Assembly (NCBI GenBank): GCA_029978085.1
Contig: JAPOJV010000020.1
Span: forward strand, 1 to 34,716
Direction: 5' to 3'
DNA from: a bacterium
Lineage (GTDB): Bacteria > Planctomycetota > Planctomycetia > Pirellulales > UBA1268
DNA: 34,716 nucleotides
The notes under the pieces are model-generated. The model saw nothing but the letters and a program-made list of their open reading frames with translations. It had not been told where the DNA came from and did no database searches. Position 1 is the stretch's first letter; every line of letters begins with the position of its first letter. This document shows, in pieces, positions 1 to 7,775 of this stretch. The position numbers were made by a program, and so were the translations under genes.

Positions 1-197
1 GTCACGCCGTGACCGGAACATGTCACAGCGTGACATGACCACACCGGAACATGTCACAGCGTGACATGACCACACCGGAACATGTCACGGCGTGACATGA
101 CCACACCGGAACATGTCACGGCGTGACATGGCCACACCGGAACATGTCACGGCGTGACATGACCACACCGGAACATGTCACAGCGTGACATGGCCAC
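1..197. repeat. Tandem 31-bp array of a 17-bp palindrome
   Basis: Six copies of ATGTCACRGCGTGACAT lie at 20-36, 51-67, 82-98, 113-129, 144-160 and 175-191, an exact 31-bp period. A partial relative, GTCACGCCGTGAC, sits at 1-13 at the window edge. The 7-bp arms are identical in every copy; variation is confined to the centre (AGC or GGC) and one linker base. The array ends 13 nt past the stop codon of the decarboxylase gene. A 31-bp period is about three helical turns, so all palindromes would face the same side of the DNA, as in a protein-binding array; stacked RNA hairpins are the alternative. Function is unknown. Confidence 0.9.
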
Positions 198-203
198 GTG
201 CCC

Positions 204-1928
204 TCACCGCTGCACGCGGCGGGCGAGGCCGGCGGCGAGCCGATCGAGCGTGACACTGCGGTCGTCGATGCCGATGTGGGCCCGGATGATGCTCATCCCT
301 GACGTGTCGGCCAGGGCCCGCGCGAGTGCCGCGTCGAATTCCCCCTCCGTGCGCACCTCGTAGCCTGTGCCCCCGCCGAGCACCTGCGGCAGCAGCTGAT
401 ACTGCCACGGATTGATGTCGTTGAAGCTCCCCTCGTGGATCAGCCGCTCCGTGCCGTAGCCCTTGTTGTCGAGCACGATCACCACGACCGGCAGGCCGCG
501 GCGGACGATCGTCGAAAGCTCCATGCCCGTCATCTGGAAGGCACCGTCTCCCACGAGCGCCACCACGGTGAGGTCGGGCCGGGCCATCTTCGCCCCGAGC
601 GCCGCCGGCGTGGCGAAGCCCATCGACGTGTAGTAGGCCGGCGCGATGAACTCCGTCTGGCCGCGGATCACCAGCTCGCTCGACGCGAACAGCGCATCCC
701 CCACGTCGGCCACCACCAGCGTGCGATCGTCGAGCGACTCGTCGAGCCGCCGCACGAGCCGCGTGGTCGTAAGCGGAGCGTCGGGCACGAGCGTGAACTC
801 GCCTGCGGCTGCCTCCGGCCCGGGGGGCAGTGGCCGCTGGGCCGCCTGCGGCCGCGCGGCGGCCAGCCCGCGGATGAAATCGTCGAGCAGCACGTCGTGG
901 TAGTGATGATGGCTGATCTTCAGCTCCTCGCTCGTCGCGAAGATCGTGCGGGTGGGATCGAGCTTGGCCGTGAAGATGCCGAGATCGATGTCGGTGAGCA
1001 GCGTGCCGAGCAGGATGAGGCAGTCGCTCTCCTCGACGAACTGCGTCACCTCCGCGCGGCCCATCGCCCCTTCATAGAGGCCGACGTAGAGCGGATGCAC
1101 CTCGCTGATCACGCTCTTGGCGAGCATCGTCGCGGCGATCGGGAGCTTCGCCGCCTCGGCCAGCGCGAGCGTCTCGGCCTGTAGGCCGTAGCGGTGCAGC
1201 TCGACGCCCGCGAGGATCACCGGTCGTTTCGCGGCCTCGATCCGGGCCTTGGCCTCCGCGACGGCCTCGGCGAGGGCCGCGGCGTCGCTCTGTCGGGGCG
1301 GCGGCACGTAGGGACGAATCTGGTCGGGGACCACGGCCACCATGTCGCGGGGAAGTTCGATGTAGACCGGGCCCTTCTGGCGATGGCAGATGTCGAGGAG
1401 GCGGTCGATGTCGCGGAACGCCGTGGCAGGATCGACGATCTCGGCGCTGGCCAGGCAGATCTTCTCGAAGACTTCCAGCTGGGTCCGCCATTCACGCACG
1501 CGGTGGTGGAGCAGGGGATTGTCGGCCCGCTCGGCGATGCCGGGCGCCCCGGAGATGAGCACGACCGGGCTCTTCTCGGCGCTCGCGCCGGCGATCGAGT
1601 TGGCCAGCGACAGGCCGCCGACGCCATACGTGACGCAGACCGCACCCATGCCGTTCACCCGAGCATAGGCATCGGCCGCGAAGCCGGCGCAGTCTTCGCG
1701 GGTGCAGTTGACGAGGTCGAGCGGGCTCTTCTCCAGCATCGAATAGAACGAGAGTACGTAATCGCCCGGCAGGCCGAACACATGCCGGATGCCGTAGTCG
1801 GAGAGCCGTCGGATCAGATACTGGCCAATGGAGAGGCTCGTGACGCTTTCCGCCCGCTGCACCGCCGGCCGTAGCTTCGCGGGGGGCACAAGGCCGTTGT
1901 CGAGGCTCGTACCGAGGACGATCGACAT
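204..1928 (-). CDS. Thiamine-diphosphate-dependent 2-keto acid decarboxylase (pyruvate/indolepyruvate decarboxylase family)
   Basis: This 574-residue protein should convert a 2-keto acid (pyruvate, phenylpyruvate or indolepyruvate) to an aldehyde and CO2 in the cytoplasm. The N-terminal domain has a GDY motif at D56, the ThDP-activating Glu at E78 and a His-His pair at 141-142. These match the Asp, Glu and His-His residues of pyruvate decarboxylases, and the His pair is absent from acetolactate synthases. The C-terminal domain has the GDG...DN ThDP/Mg motif, followed by GYGTE and IHEGSFNDI, the segment holding the second catalytic Glu. A strong GGAGGTGA ribosome site precedes the ATG. It follows a small membrane-protein gene by 22 nt, so the two are probably cotranscribed. 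No aldehyde or alcohol dehydrogenase is nearby, so the substrate cannot be fixed from context. Confidence 0.85.
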   Translation of the reverse strand: MSIVLGTSLDNGLVPPAKLRPAVQRAESVTSLSIGQYLIRRLSDYGIRHVFGLPGDYVLSFYSMLEKSPLDLVNCTREDCAGFAADAYARVNGMGAVCVTYGVGGLSLANSIAGASAEKSPVVLISGAPGIAERADNPLLHHRVREWRTQLEVFEKICLASAEIVDPATAFRDIDRLLDICHRQKGPVYIELPRDMVAVVPDQIRPYVPPPRQSDAAALAEAVAEAKARIEAAKRPVILAGVELHRYGLQAETLALAEAAKLPIAATMLAKSVISEVHPLYVGLYEGAMGRAEVTQFVEESDCLILLGTLLTDIDLGIFTAKLDPTRTIFATSEELKISHHHYHDVLLDDFIRGLAAARPQAAQRPLPPGPEAAAGEFTLVPDAPLTTTRLVRRLDESLDDRTLVVADVGDALFASSELVIRGQTEFIAPAYYTSMGFATPAALGAKMARPDLTVVALVGDGAFQMTGMELSTIVRRGLPVVVIVLDNKGYGTERLIHEGSFNDINPWQYQLLPQVLGGGTGYEVRTEGEFDAALARALADTSGMSIIRAHIGIDDRSVTLDRLAAGLARRVQR

Positions 1929-1950
1929 GGGTCACCTCCGCGCCGAGGAA

Positions 1951-2163
1951 TCACGACCTGCCGCCGAGCCTCCGCGCCCGCGCCGAAAGCATCGCGGCCC
2001 AGAACCCGAGAAACGCCGCCACGCAGCCGAGCACGACGAGCATCCGCCGCGGATCATGGTTGAGCCGCCAGGCCCCGATCGCGTGAAACACGCCCCAGGC
2101 CACGACGCCGGCCATGATCCACCAAATGATCCGCTCCGGTCTCGGCTGCGCTGAAGTGCTCAT
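1951..2163 (-). CDS. Small membrane protein, two predicted transmembrane helices
   Basis: This 70-residue protein has two hydrophobic stretches, about residues 12-32 and 42-61, separated by a short polar loop rich in Arg, Asn and Asp (about 33-40). A basic tail (RARRLGG) suggests an inside C terminus. I do not recognise a family. It lies 22 nt upstream of the decarboxylase gene on the same strand and is probably its operon partner. A TACAAT box ends only 6 nt before the ATG and no ribosome site is visible, so the transcript may be leaderless. It is small but its hydrophobicity pattern and position make it believable. Confidence 0.6.
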   Translation of the reverse strand: MSTSAQPRPERIIWWIMAGVVAWGVFHAIGAWRLNHDPRRMLVVLGCVAAFLGFWAAMLSARARRLGGRS

Positions 2164-2175
2164 GCAGTCATTGTA
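2157..2175 (-). promoter_or_regulatory. Candidate -10 box close to a start codon (leaderless type)
   Basis: Read on the minus strand, TACAAT is followed by 6 nt and then the ATG at 2163. The hexamer is one base from TATAAT. No convincing -35 is seen 16-18 nt upstream. With a start point 6-8 nt past the -10, the mRNA would begin at or next to the ATG. This is a by-eye prediction. Confidence 0.4.
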
Positions 2176-2450
2176 TGCAGCTGAAACGACCCTGCCTCTT
2201 CCACCACCACAGGACTCAGCGAGGGTCCGGCGAAAGATCGAGGAGCCTTGGGCCGCCGCGGCCCACCGCGACGAGACTTCTGCCGTTCGCGAGCGGCGCG
2301 GGCGAGAGACCTGCCCAAAGGCCCCCGGAACGGCCCAGGTACCAGGGGGGCGGAGAACCTGGACCGTTTCCGGGAGCGATTGGACGGCAGACGCCGAGGG
2401 CCGCTGGCTCGAGGTCGGCGGCGAGCATCCGTGCTGCCGCTGACATCGAG

Positions 2451-2473
2451 GGGGTGAACAGTCGAATCACCCC
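2451..2473. terminator. Hairpin GGGGTGA/TCACCCC
   Basis: A perfect 7-bp inverted repeat with a 9-nt loop lies between two divergent genes. There is no T-run, and no gene ends here, so it may be a regulatory hairpin or operator and not a terminator. Confidence 0.3.
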
Positions 2474-2612
2474 ATGGCCTTCAGGCGGGGGGGACACTAG
2501 GGATCGCGTGATGGCCGGGTCAAGGCCGTTCACACGGACGATTTCGGCCGCATTTCACCGGCGGTGGCTTGCCGCATCGCCCACACTTCGCCCAGCTTGT
2601 TGAGAGGTCGAT

Positions 2613-2618
2613 ATGATG
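2613..2618 (+). promoter_or_regulatory. Candidate -10 box (TATGAT)
   Basis: TATGAT lies 40 nt upstream of the ATG of the thioredoxin-like gene, within the AT-richest stretch of the gap. No clear -35 is visible at the right spacing. Prediction by eye only. Confidence 0.3.
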
Positions 2619-2658
2619 CGGCCTTCGATTCACCTGACGAACCACGGAGCTCGCTGCC

Positions 2659-3285
2659 ATGACGGCCACCACCTCGATTCGCACGACCCCGCCGATCGCT
2701 GACGCCGGCGCACCCCCCACCGCCGAGGCCTGGGCCGCCGCCTTCGCCCAGGCGCTCCCCTACGACGCCTTCCTCGCGCATCACGCCACGCCCGACCAGC
2801 GGTCGCGGTGGGAGGGTGTTCGTGGCCGCGTGGCGCTCACCGCCACCCAAAAGCAGCTGCTCGGGTCGTTCAAGCGGCGGATGCCCGTGCTCGTGCTCTC
2901 GGGCGCCTGGTGTGGCGACTGCGTGAACCAATGCCCGATCTTCGCCGCCTTCGCCGCCGAGACGAAGGCGATCGACCTGCGGTTTCTCGATCGCGACGCA
3001 CTGCCGGAGATCGCGGCCCACATGAGAGTGTGTGGCGGCCAGCGGGTGCCGACCGCCGCATTCTTCAGCGAGGACTTCACGCCCGTGCTCTTCTACGGCG
3101 ACCGCACGCTCTCGGCGTATCGCGCCGCTGCGGCCATGGAGCTGGGCGATTCGTGCGCGTCGGGTGCCGCACCGCCGCCGGCCGATGCCCTTGCCGCGAC
3201 GACGGCCGACTGGCTCGACCAGTTCGAGCGGGTGCAGCTCATCCTGCGGCTCTCGGGGCGGCTGAAACAACTGCACGGTGAGTGA
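2659..3285 (+). CDS. Thioredoxin-family protein (WCGDC active site)
   Basis: This 208-residue cytoplasmic protein has a thioredoxin fold from about residue 70 to 150. The active site is WCGDC at 84-88, with an extra Cys at 92 (CVNQC), and the cis-proline loop appears as RVPT. It resembles bacterial thioredoxin-like proteins in which the Trp-Cys-Gly-Asp-Cys site replaces WCGPC. The roughly 65-residue N-terminal extension is Ala/Pro-rich at first and then helical. It has no signal peptide, so a cytosolic thiol-disulfide reductase role is likely; the partner is unknown. The next gene starts 3 nt after its stop, which implies cotranscription. Confidence 0.8.
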   Translation: MTATTSIRTTPPIADAGAPPTAEAWAAAFAQALPYDAFLAHHATPDQRSRWEGVRGRVALTATQKQLLGSFKRRMPVLVLSGAWCGDCVNQCPIFAAFAAETKAIDLRFLDRDALPEIAAHMRVCGGQRVPTAAFFSEDFTPVLFYGDRTLSAYRAAAAMELGDSCASGAAPPPADALAATTADWLDQFERVQLILRLSGRLKQLHGE

Positions 3286-3288
3286 CGC

Positions 3289-3642
3289 ATGACGAGTCGT
3301 GAACGCTGGACGGTGTATCCGCTGTTGTTTCTCGCGATCGGCCTGGCGGTGCGGGCCGCGATCGTGGCCGATGACGACCGCGCCGCGCGGGACGACGGGC
3401 TGGAGACCGGCCAGCTCGTCTGTCGTGAGCTGATCGTGACGGGCACCGACGGCACGGTGCTCGTGCACCTCGGCCGCGTGGTGGGGGGCGGCGGCGGCCG
3501 GATCGAGGTCAAGGATGGGACGGGCGTGGACGCGATCGCGATCGGCACGCGGCCGGATCGCCGCGACGGCGCCGTCGAATTTTTCGACGCGACGGGCGAG
3601 CCGGCCGGCAGCCTGACCGCAACCGAACCGCGACTACCGTGA
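3289..3642 (+). CDS. Small anchored or secreted protein of unknown function
   Basis: The protein has 117 residues, with a hydrophobic N-terminal helix (about residues 9-26) that could be a signal anchor. The rest alternates Gly/Asp turns with short hydrophobic strands: TGTDGTVLVHLG, GRIEVKDGTG and GAVEFFDATGEP. This suggests a small repeated beta structure. I do not recognise a named family. It begins 3 nt after the thioredoxin-like gene and is presumably translated with it. Its last 9 nt overlap the 3' end of the convergent kinase gene. Confidence 0.6.
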   Translation: MTSRERWTVYPLLFLAIGLAVRAAIVADDDRAARDDGLETGQLVCRELIVTGTDGTVLVHLGRVVGGGGGRIEVKDGTGVDAIAIGTRPDRRDGAVEFFDATGEPAGSLTATEPRLP

Positions 3643-6090
3643 TTCGACGGCGGGGCCGAGCACGACTCGGAGGCCGCGAAACCCACCGGCGATGTCGTGG
3701 CGGCGGGTGCGGGCGATGCTCGTAGGCCCAATCTCGGTTTCCCACACGCCGTTGCCCCGGACGACGAACATCGCCCGCGCAGGATCGCCCTCGTGGCAGC
3801 GATCCAAAGCGGCCCCCGTCTGCCCTCCGGCGTACGGGCGCCACTCGTCGAGACACCACTCCGGCACGTTGCCCTGCATCTCGTGGAGGCCCCAGTCGTT
3901 GGCGGGCGTCGATCCAATCTCGACTAGCCGGCGGTGTTTGCCACCGGGGGCCGCGAGTTCAGCCAGTGGCACGGGCCATTCATCCTCGGTGCCGGCACGG
4001 CAGGCATATTCCCACTCGGCCTCGGTGGGCAGTCGGTAGACGTAGTCGGCAGGGCATCTGTTCGCGGCGCGTTCTCGCTCCGTCAGTCGCCCGCAAAAGT
4101 CACGGGCCTCCGACCAGCTGACGTGATTGACTGGCAGGAAGGGGGAGCCGGTGATCCGGCTGGGGTTCGTGCCGGTCACCTCCATCCACAGGCCCTGGGT
4201 GACCTCATGACACCCGATCCAGTAGCCCCGGGAAATCTGCACCTGCTCCCGGCCCTTTCCGGTCTGAACGAACTCCGCCGTGGCGGAGCCCATCGTGAAC
4301 TCACCCGGCTCGATCCACTGGAGCGGCAACGGCGGACTGCCCACCGCATGCGGCTCGCCGGGCACCGGCATGCCGGGGCGAGCGACGGTGTGGGCCGTGA
4401 GTCGTTGTGCTGTGGCCATCGGGTCACAGACAAGAACCCGGGGCGGAATCGGGAGATCGGCCACTCGGGCGTCGGCGGCGGTAAGCCCACGGCACACGAT
4501 TCGATGGATCGTGGCGTCGGCATCTTCGGTGGCGAGCAATGAGAGCCGACAGTCCGCCGCATCCCCGGCCGATCGCAGCACCACGACGCCATTGCGGATC
4601 AGCGCCTTCTGGTCGTCGGCCACGACCAGCGTGAGGTTCATCCGAGTATGCGGTTTGAAGTGGGTTTCGCCGATCCAGTTGACCCCGAACGGCTGGGCCC
4701 GAAACAGGCGGCAGGCAATTATCGGCTGCTCGCGATCCTGCTCCCAGAGGTGGCCCAGCGGAATGTCGACGCCCGACCCGGGCTCGCCCGTGTAGATGGT
4801 GATCCGGCCGCGCGGCTCGCGAATCTCGAGGTCGAACTCGAGGGCATAAGCCGACGTTGGCAGCCGGGGAAACGCGATCTTGCCCGTGCCGCGCACCTCG
4901 GCGAGGACGCCGGTTCTCCGCCACGAGGCAGGCATGTCGGCGGATAGCGAGGCCGGGCCGGTCAGGCCGTTGACCTCCATGCGGCCGCTGCCCAGCGATC
5001 GCGCGGTGAGGAAGGCCGTGGCCGATAGGGCTGCGCAGCAGGCGGCGAACGCCCACGCAGAGCGTCGCGACCACCGAGGCCGACCGGTGCCCACTGCACG
5101 GCGCAGATCGGCCGCAAAGTGGGCTGCGGACGCATAGCGTTCATCAGGCCGCCTCCGGAGCGCCCGGCTGCAGACGGCCGCGAGGTGGTGATGCTCGGGC
5201 GCCAAGCGTACCGTCGCTCCCTGGGAGATCTCGCGACGCAGGGCCTGCGGGTCATCGGCGTCGTAGGGCGGCCGGCCCGTCAACGCCTCGTGGAGCACGA
5301 CTCCGAGGCTGTAGATGTCGCTGCGGTGGTCGCCTCCGCCCGTGAACTGTTCGGGGCTCATGTAGCGGAGCGTTCCCGCGGTGGGCGCGAGCGTCCCCGA
5401 GCGTGTTGCGGATTCCGCGATCCCGAAGTCGCTCAAGAGCGCACGACCGTGGTGGTCGATGAGGATGTTCGCCGGCTTGATGTCGCGATGAATGATGCCG
5501 TGCAGATGGGCGTATTCGAGGGCGTCGGCGATATCGAGGATCCACTGCACCGCGCGGTCGATAGGGGGCCTGGGGCCCGCGATGCGGTCGGCCAGAGTGC
5601 CTCCTTCGACGAATTCGCTGACGATGAAGCAGGCGTCTCCGTCCCGGGCGACGTCGTGGACGGGAACGAGCCCGGGGTGTTTGAGCCGGGCGACTCTCCG
5701 GGCCTCGGCGAGAAACGCGTCGGGGCTCACCACGCGGCCGTCCCGTGGGAGCTTGATCGCGACATATCGTTGCAATTCCGCATCGTAGGCCCGGTAGACG
5801 TCGGCGTAGCCGCCGCGGCCGACGGGCTCGTCGATCCGATAGCGGCCCAGCAAGACTCGGCACATGGCGGTCAGCGCCTGCGACTGGTCGGTCCCGGCGA
5901 TCGGTGGATCATCCGTGTCTGCGTCGAGCCACGTGGAAGACTTGAGCACCTCGATTCGGCGGGTGAGTTCGGCGACGAGATGAGGCCGGCCGGCGGCGAG
6001 TTCGGCCGCCGGGACATCGTGCCCCTGCTCGAACAACTCCTCCCAGCGGAGCAGCAGCTCCGCCAGTTCATCAGGTGCCTCGGCGGTCAC
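3634..6090 (-). CDS. Transmembrane Ser/Thr protein kinase with beta-sandwich and FGE-fold domains
   Basis: The protein has 818 residues. A short helical N-terminal module (about 7-50) precedes a kinase domain at about 84-335, with Gly loop GRGGYADV (91-98), Lys113, HRDIKPAN (201-208) and DFG (221-223), so the kinase should be active. A membrane helix lies at about 344-364. A predicted beta-sandwich covers roughly 370-535 (laminin-G or DUF1080-like in pattern, uncertain). An FGE/SUMF1-type domain follows at about 588-813, with WIEPGEFTMGS, EVTQGLW, RLPTEAEWEYACRAG and MQGNVPEW. The segment where FGE enzymes carry their catalytic cysteines (RGNGVWETEIGPTSIARTRR) has none, so this domain is probably a noncatalytic binding or sensor head outside the membrane. 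The start overlaps the sigma-factor gene by 20 nt, implying translational coupling. The 3' end overlaps the convergent gene by 9 nt. Confidence 0.9.
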   Translation of the reverse strand: MTAEAPDELAELLLRWEELFEQGHDVPAAELAAGRPHLVAELTRRIEVLKSSTWLDADTDDPPIAGTDQSQALTAMCRVLLGRYRIDEPVGRGGYADVYRAYDAELQRYVAIKLPRDGRVVSPDAFLAEARRVARLKHPGLVPVHDVARDGDACFIVSEFVEGGTLADRIAGPRPPIDRAVQWILDIADALEYAHLHGIIHRDIKPANILIDHHGRALLSDFGIAESATRSGTLAPTAGTLRYMSPEQFTGGGDHRSDIYSLGVVLHEALTGRPPYDADDPQALRREISQGATVRLAPEHHHLAAVCSRALRRRPDERYASAAHFAADLRRAVGTGRPRWSRRSAWAFAACCAALSATAFLTARSLGSGRMEVNGLTGPASLSADMPASWRRTGVLAEVRGTGKIAFPRLPTSAYALEFDLEIREPRGRITIYTGEPGSGVDIPLGHLWEQDREQPIIACRLFRAQPFGVNWIGETHFKPHTRMNLTLVVADDQKALIRNGVVVLRSAGDAADCRLSLLATEDADATIHRIVCRGLTAADARVADLPIPPRVLVCDPMATAQRLTAHTVARPGMPVPGEPHAVGSPPLPLQWIEPGEFTMGSATAEFVQTGKGREQVQISRGYWIGCHEVTQGLWMEVTGTNPSRITGSPFLPVNHVSWSEARDFCGRLTERERAANRCPADYVYRLPTEAEWEYACRAGTEDEWPVPLAELAAPGGKHRRLVEIGSTPANDWGLHEMQGNVPEWCLDEWRPYAGGQTGAALDRCHEGDPARAMFVVRGNGVWETEIGPTSIARTRRHDIAGGFRGLRVVLGPAVESR

Positions 6091-6673
6091 GCAATGCCTC
6101 GTGGAGCACGAGTTTCGCCTGTTGCCACCGTCGCTTGAGCGTGCGGATCGACACGCCGAGCACGTCCGCCGCCTCGTGCTGGCTGATGCCGTCGTAGAAC
6201 AACAGGTCGATCACTTCGCGATGCTCGGCTGCCAGGCGGGCGACCGCCTCGTGGAACTCGGTCCACATGCCAAGATTCTCCGGCTCTGCGAAATGATGTC
6301 GGAGCGAGCCGCCATCGTCGTCGGGCGGCTGGTGGTCGGTGTGGTGGTGGCAGCCGGCGCCCTCTGGGCCGAGATGGTGCTTGACGAGGTCGAGGAGTTC
6401 CCGCCGGATCTGGAGCGCGGCGAGGTTGAAAAAGTGCCGCACCGTCGCCACGTCGACCTCGGCGAGTGCGCGATGCAGCCGCACCAGTGCATTCTGTAGC
6501 ACGTCGTCGGTGGCCTCCCATCGGCGGAGCGACGGGTAGTTCCGCAGCATCTTCCGTGTGAGCCGGTGCAGGCGGTCGCAGGCATGGTCGAGCAACAGGT
6601 CGCGGGCGGTCGCATCGCCCGACCGTGCGCCGTCGATCAGGCCTTGGAGGCCGGTGTCTGAGCTGAACGTCAT
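6071..6673 (-). CDS. ECF-type RNA polymerase sigma factor, kinase-coupled
   Basis: The protein has 200 residues. Region 2 lies at about 10-95 (DDVLQNALVRLHRAL, core-binding) and region 4 at about 138-195 (LAAEHREVIDLLFYDGISQHEAADVLGVS plus an Arg/Lys recognition helix). The linker is His-rich (HH at 99-100, CHHHTDH at 108-114). Kinase-associated ECF factors of this layout are common in planctomycetes. It overlaps the downstream kinase gene by 20 nt, so the kinase is the likely regulator, by phosphorylation instead of a classical anti-sigma factor. That regulation is inference. No anti-sigma gene is seen. Confidence 0.87.
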   Translation of the reverse strand: MTFSSDTGLQGLIDGARSGDATARDLLLDHACDRLHRLTRKMLRNYPSLRRWEATDDVLQNALVRLHRALAEVDVATVRHFFNLAALQIRRELLDLVKHHLGPEGAGCHHHTDHQPPDDDGGSLRHHFAEPENLGMWTEFHEAVARLAAEHREVIDLLFYDGISQHEAADVLGVSIRTLKRRWQQAKLVLHEALRDRRGT

Positions 6674-6852
6674 GCCCTACGTTGTTGCCAGCAGGGGAGA
6701 ACCACGCCACACTGGGATCATACCCCCTGGAAGGCGGCTTCTGTAGAGGTCGCCCTTGGACCGGGCATGACGCGGCAGGTGGCCCCTGCGGACGCTGGTT
6801 CTCGCAGACCTCCAGTGAGCGGCCGCTCATTCGTCCGCGGGTGTGCGGTCCT
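6674..6852. other. Gap between the FHA and sigma-factor genes
   Basis: No gene is seen in these 179 bp. On the minus strand a TATGAT box (6717-6722) lies 43 nt upstream of the sigma-factor ATG, with a weak TACAGA 17 nt further up. The sigma/kinase pair may therefore have its own promoter as well as reading through from the FHA gene. Confidence 0.4.
6717..6745 (-). promoter_or_regulatory. Candidate promoter for the sigma/kinase pair
   Basis: TATGAT (-10) is preceded, after 17 nt, by TACAGA, a poor -35. The position is reasonable for a leadered transcript of the sigma-factor gene. A site for the encoded ECF factor itself cannot be recognised from one example. Confidence 0.3.
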
Positions 6853-7704
6853 TCACGCATGGAATCGAAACCGTTGTTCGCCACATTGAAACAGGCAGCC
6901 ATCCGTCAGCCGCACGGCTTCGATCCGGGCCCAGATCCCGTTGAGCGAGGGCTCGGCCTGCATCTGCCAGGCTCCGCCAGCGTCACGAGTGACCGTGGCG
7001 TGACGCTGCGATACGCAGAGGTCCTCGAGTTCGATCGCATTGCCGCCCCCAGGGCGGCCGATGGTGAAGCTCAGCGTGCGAAACGGAAACCGCTCCGGAG
7101 GCCGGTCGTCTTGGGGCAGCGTCTCGACAAGCGCCGGCAAGGCGTCGGGGGCCAGCGGTCGAGCGGCGTCGAGCAGTGTGGTCTTGGGTTCGTCGCCCGG
7201 GCCTGCCGGCTGTCCACTGCCCGCGTCGAACCGATAGCGACGCGAGCCAATCAGAACGACCACGTCGTGTCGCAGGGTGATCGAACGGCACTTGGCGAGC
7301 GTGCCATTGGAGCTTCCGAGGTCGCGGAGCACCCAGCCGTGGCGGCCGCCGATGTCAACGCGGACGACCTCCGCGTGGCAGCCCGACATCGCGTTGTCGT
7401 TTGGAATACGGATGTCGCCTTTGGAGCGGCCGATCACGACCTGATCGGCCCGCACGTACACGACCTCGCCTTCGTCGAGCGAGTTGTCGTCGCAGATCGT
7501 GATCCGCGGAGCGCGAATTCGATAGGGAGATTGGTAGAGCACCTCGTCGAGACGTTCCGTGGCGGCCGGCACACCGGCTGGAACGACGGGGCTCGCGGGG
7601 GAGGCTGCCGCCGCAGGCTGGACGTTTCGCAGCACCCGGGAGACATCCGCGAAGGAATCAAGAATCGTGCCGGGGTCGTCGGAGATTCGTGGATCGTGGG
7701 GCAT
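6853..7704 (-). CDS. Double FHA-domain phosphothreonine-binding protein
   Basis: This 283-residue cytoplasmic protein has two FHA domains. The first (about 80-160) has IGR (91-93), SGCH (107-110) and SSNG (131-134). The second (about 207-283) has IGR (215-217), SQRH (232-235) and SLNG (253-256). All key phosphopeptide-contact positions are kept. FHA domains bind phosphothreonine, so the likely partners are the two adjacent kinases or their substrates. I chose the ATG at 7704, with AGGAG 10 nt upstream; the frame stays open further upstream, but that would overlap the divergent gene. It is the first gene of a minus-strand run leading to the sigma factor and kinase, and lies 71 bp from the divergent zinc-ribbon gene. 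Confidence 0.85.
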   Translation of the reverse strand: MPHDPRISDDPGTILDSFADVSRVLRNVQPAAAASPASPVVPAGVPAATERLDEVLYQSPYRIRAPRITICDDNSLDEGEVVYVRADQVVIGRSKGDIRIPNDNAMSGCHAEVVRVDIGGRHGWVLRDLGSSNGTLAKCRSITLRHDVVVLIGSRRYRFDAGSGQPAGPGDEPKTTLLDAARPLAPDALPALVETLPQDDRPPERFPFRTLSFTIGRPGGGNAIELEDLCVSQRHATVTRDAGGAWQMQAEPSLNGIWARIEAVRLTDGCLFQCGEQRFRFHA

Positions 7705-7775
7705 GGCAGCATGGCTCCTGAGAGCGGAACGAGGGACAAGCGGGCGACGTGCCGCCCGCACAGAGAGGACATCGT
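7705..7775. promoter_or_regulatory. Divergent intergenic control region of the signalling island
   Basis: Only 71 bp separate the minus-strand FHA gene from the plus-strand zinc-ribbon/kinase pair, so both transcripts must start in or overlap this gap. Ribosome sites are visible for both: AGAGAGG before the plus-strand ATG at 7776 and CAGGAG before the minus-strand ATG. A GC hairpin (GCGGGCGACGTGCCGCCCGC, about 7739-7758) lies between them. No clear sigma-70 hexamers are seen. Confidence 0.5.

Larger units (their letters stand above)
2164..2658. other. 495-bp intergenic region between divergent genes
   Basis: I see no believable gene here; the open frames have shadow-like composition. It holds a GC palindrome (TGGGCCGCCGCGGCCCA, about 2249-2265) followed by GAGACTTCTGCCGTTC (2273-2288), a 16-mer found again at 24199-24214. 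A second hairpin, GGGGTGA/TCACCCC, lies at 2451-2473. A TATGAT box at 2613-2618 may serve the plus-strand thioredoxin-like gene. The other end should carry the promoter of the minus-strand operon. Confidence 0.6.

Noticed and set aside
1-197. CRISPR array
   Set aside because: The units are directly tandem with near-identical 14-nt linkers; there are no variable spacers and no cas genes.
204-1928. Acetolactate synthase large subunit
   Set aside because: It has the PDC-type His-His pair and lacks a neighbouring small regulatory subunit.
2216-2533. Possible 105-codon gene in the intergenic region (-)
   Set aside because: Pro/Gly/Arg-rich with no motif, no ribosome site, and it overlaps the repeat tag and hairpin.
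3634-4350. Active formylglycine-generating (sulfatase-maturing) domain
   Set aside because: No cysteines at the catalytic segment, and no sulfatase gene nearby.
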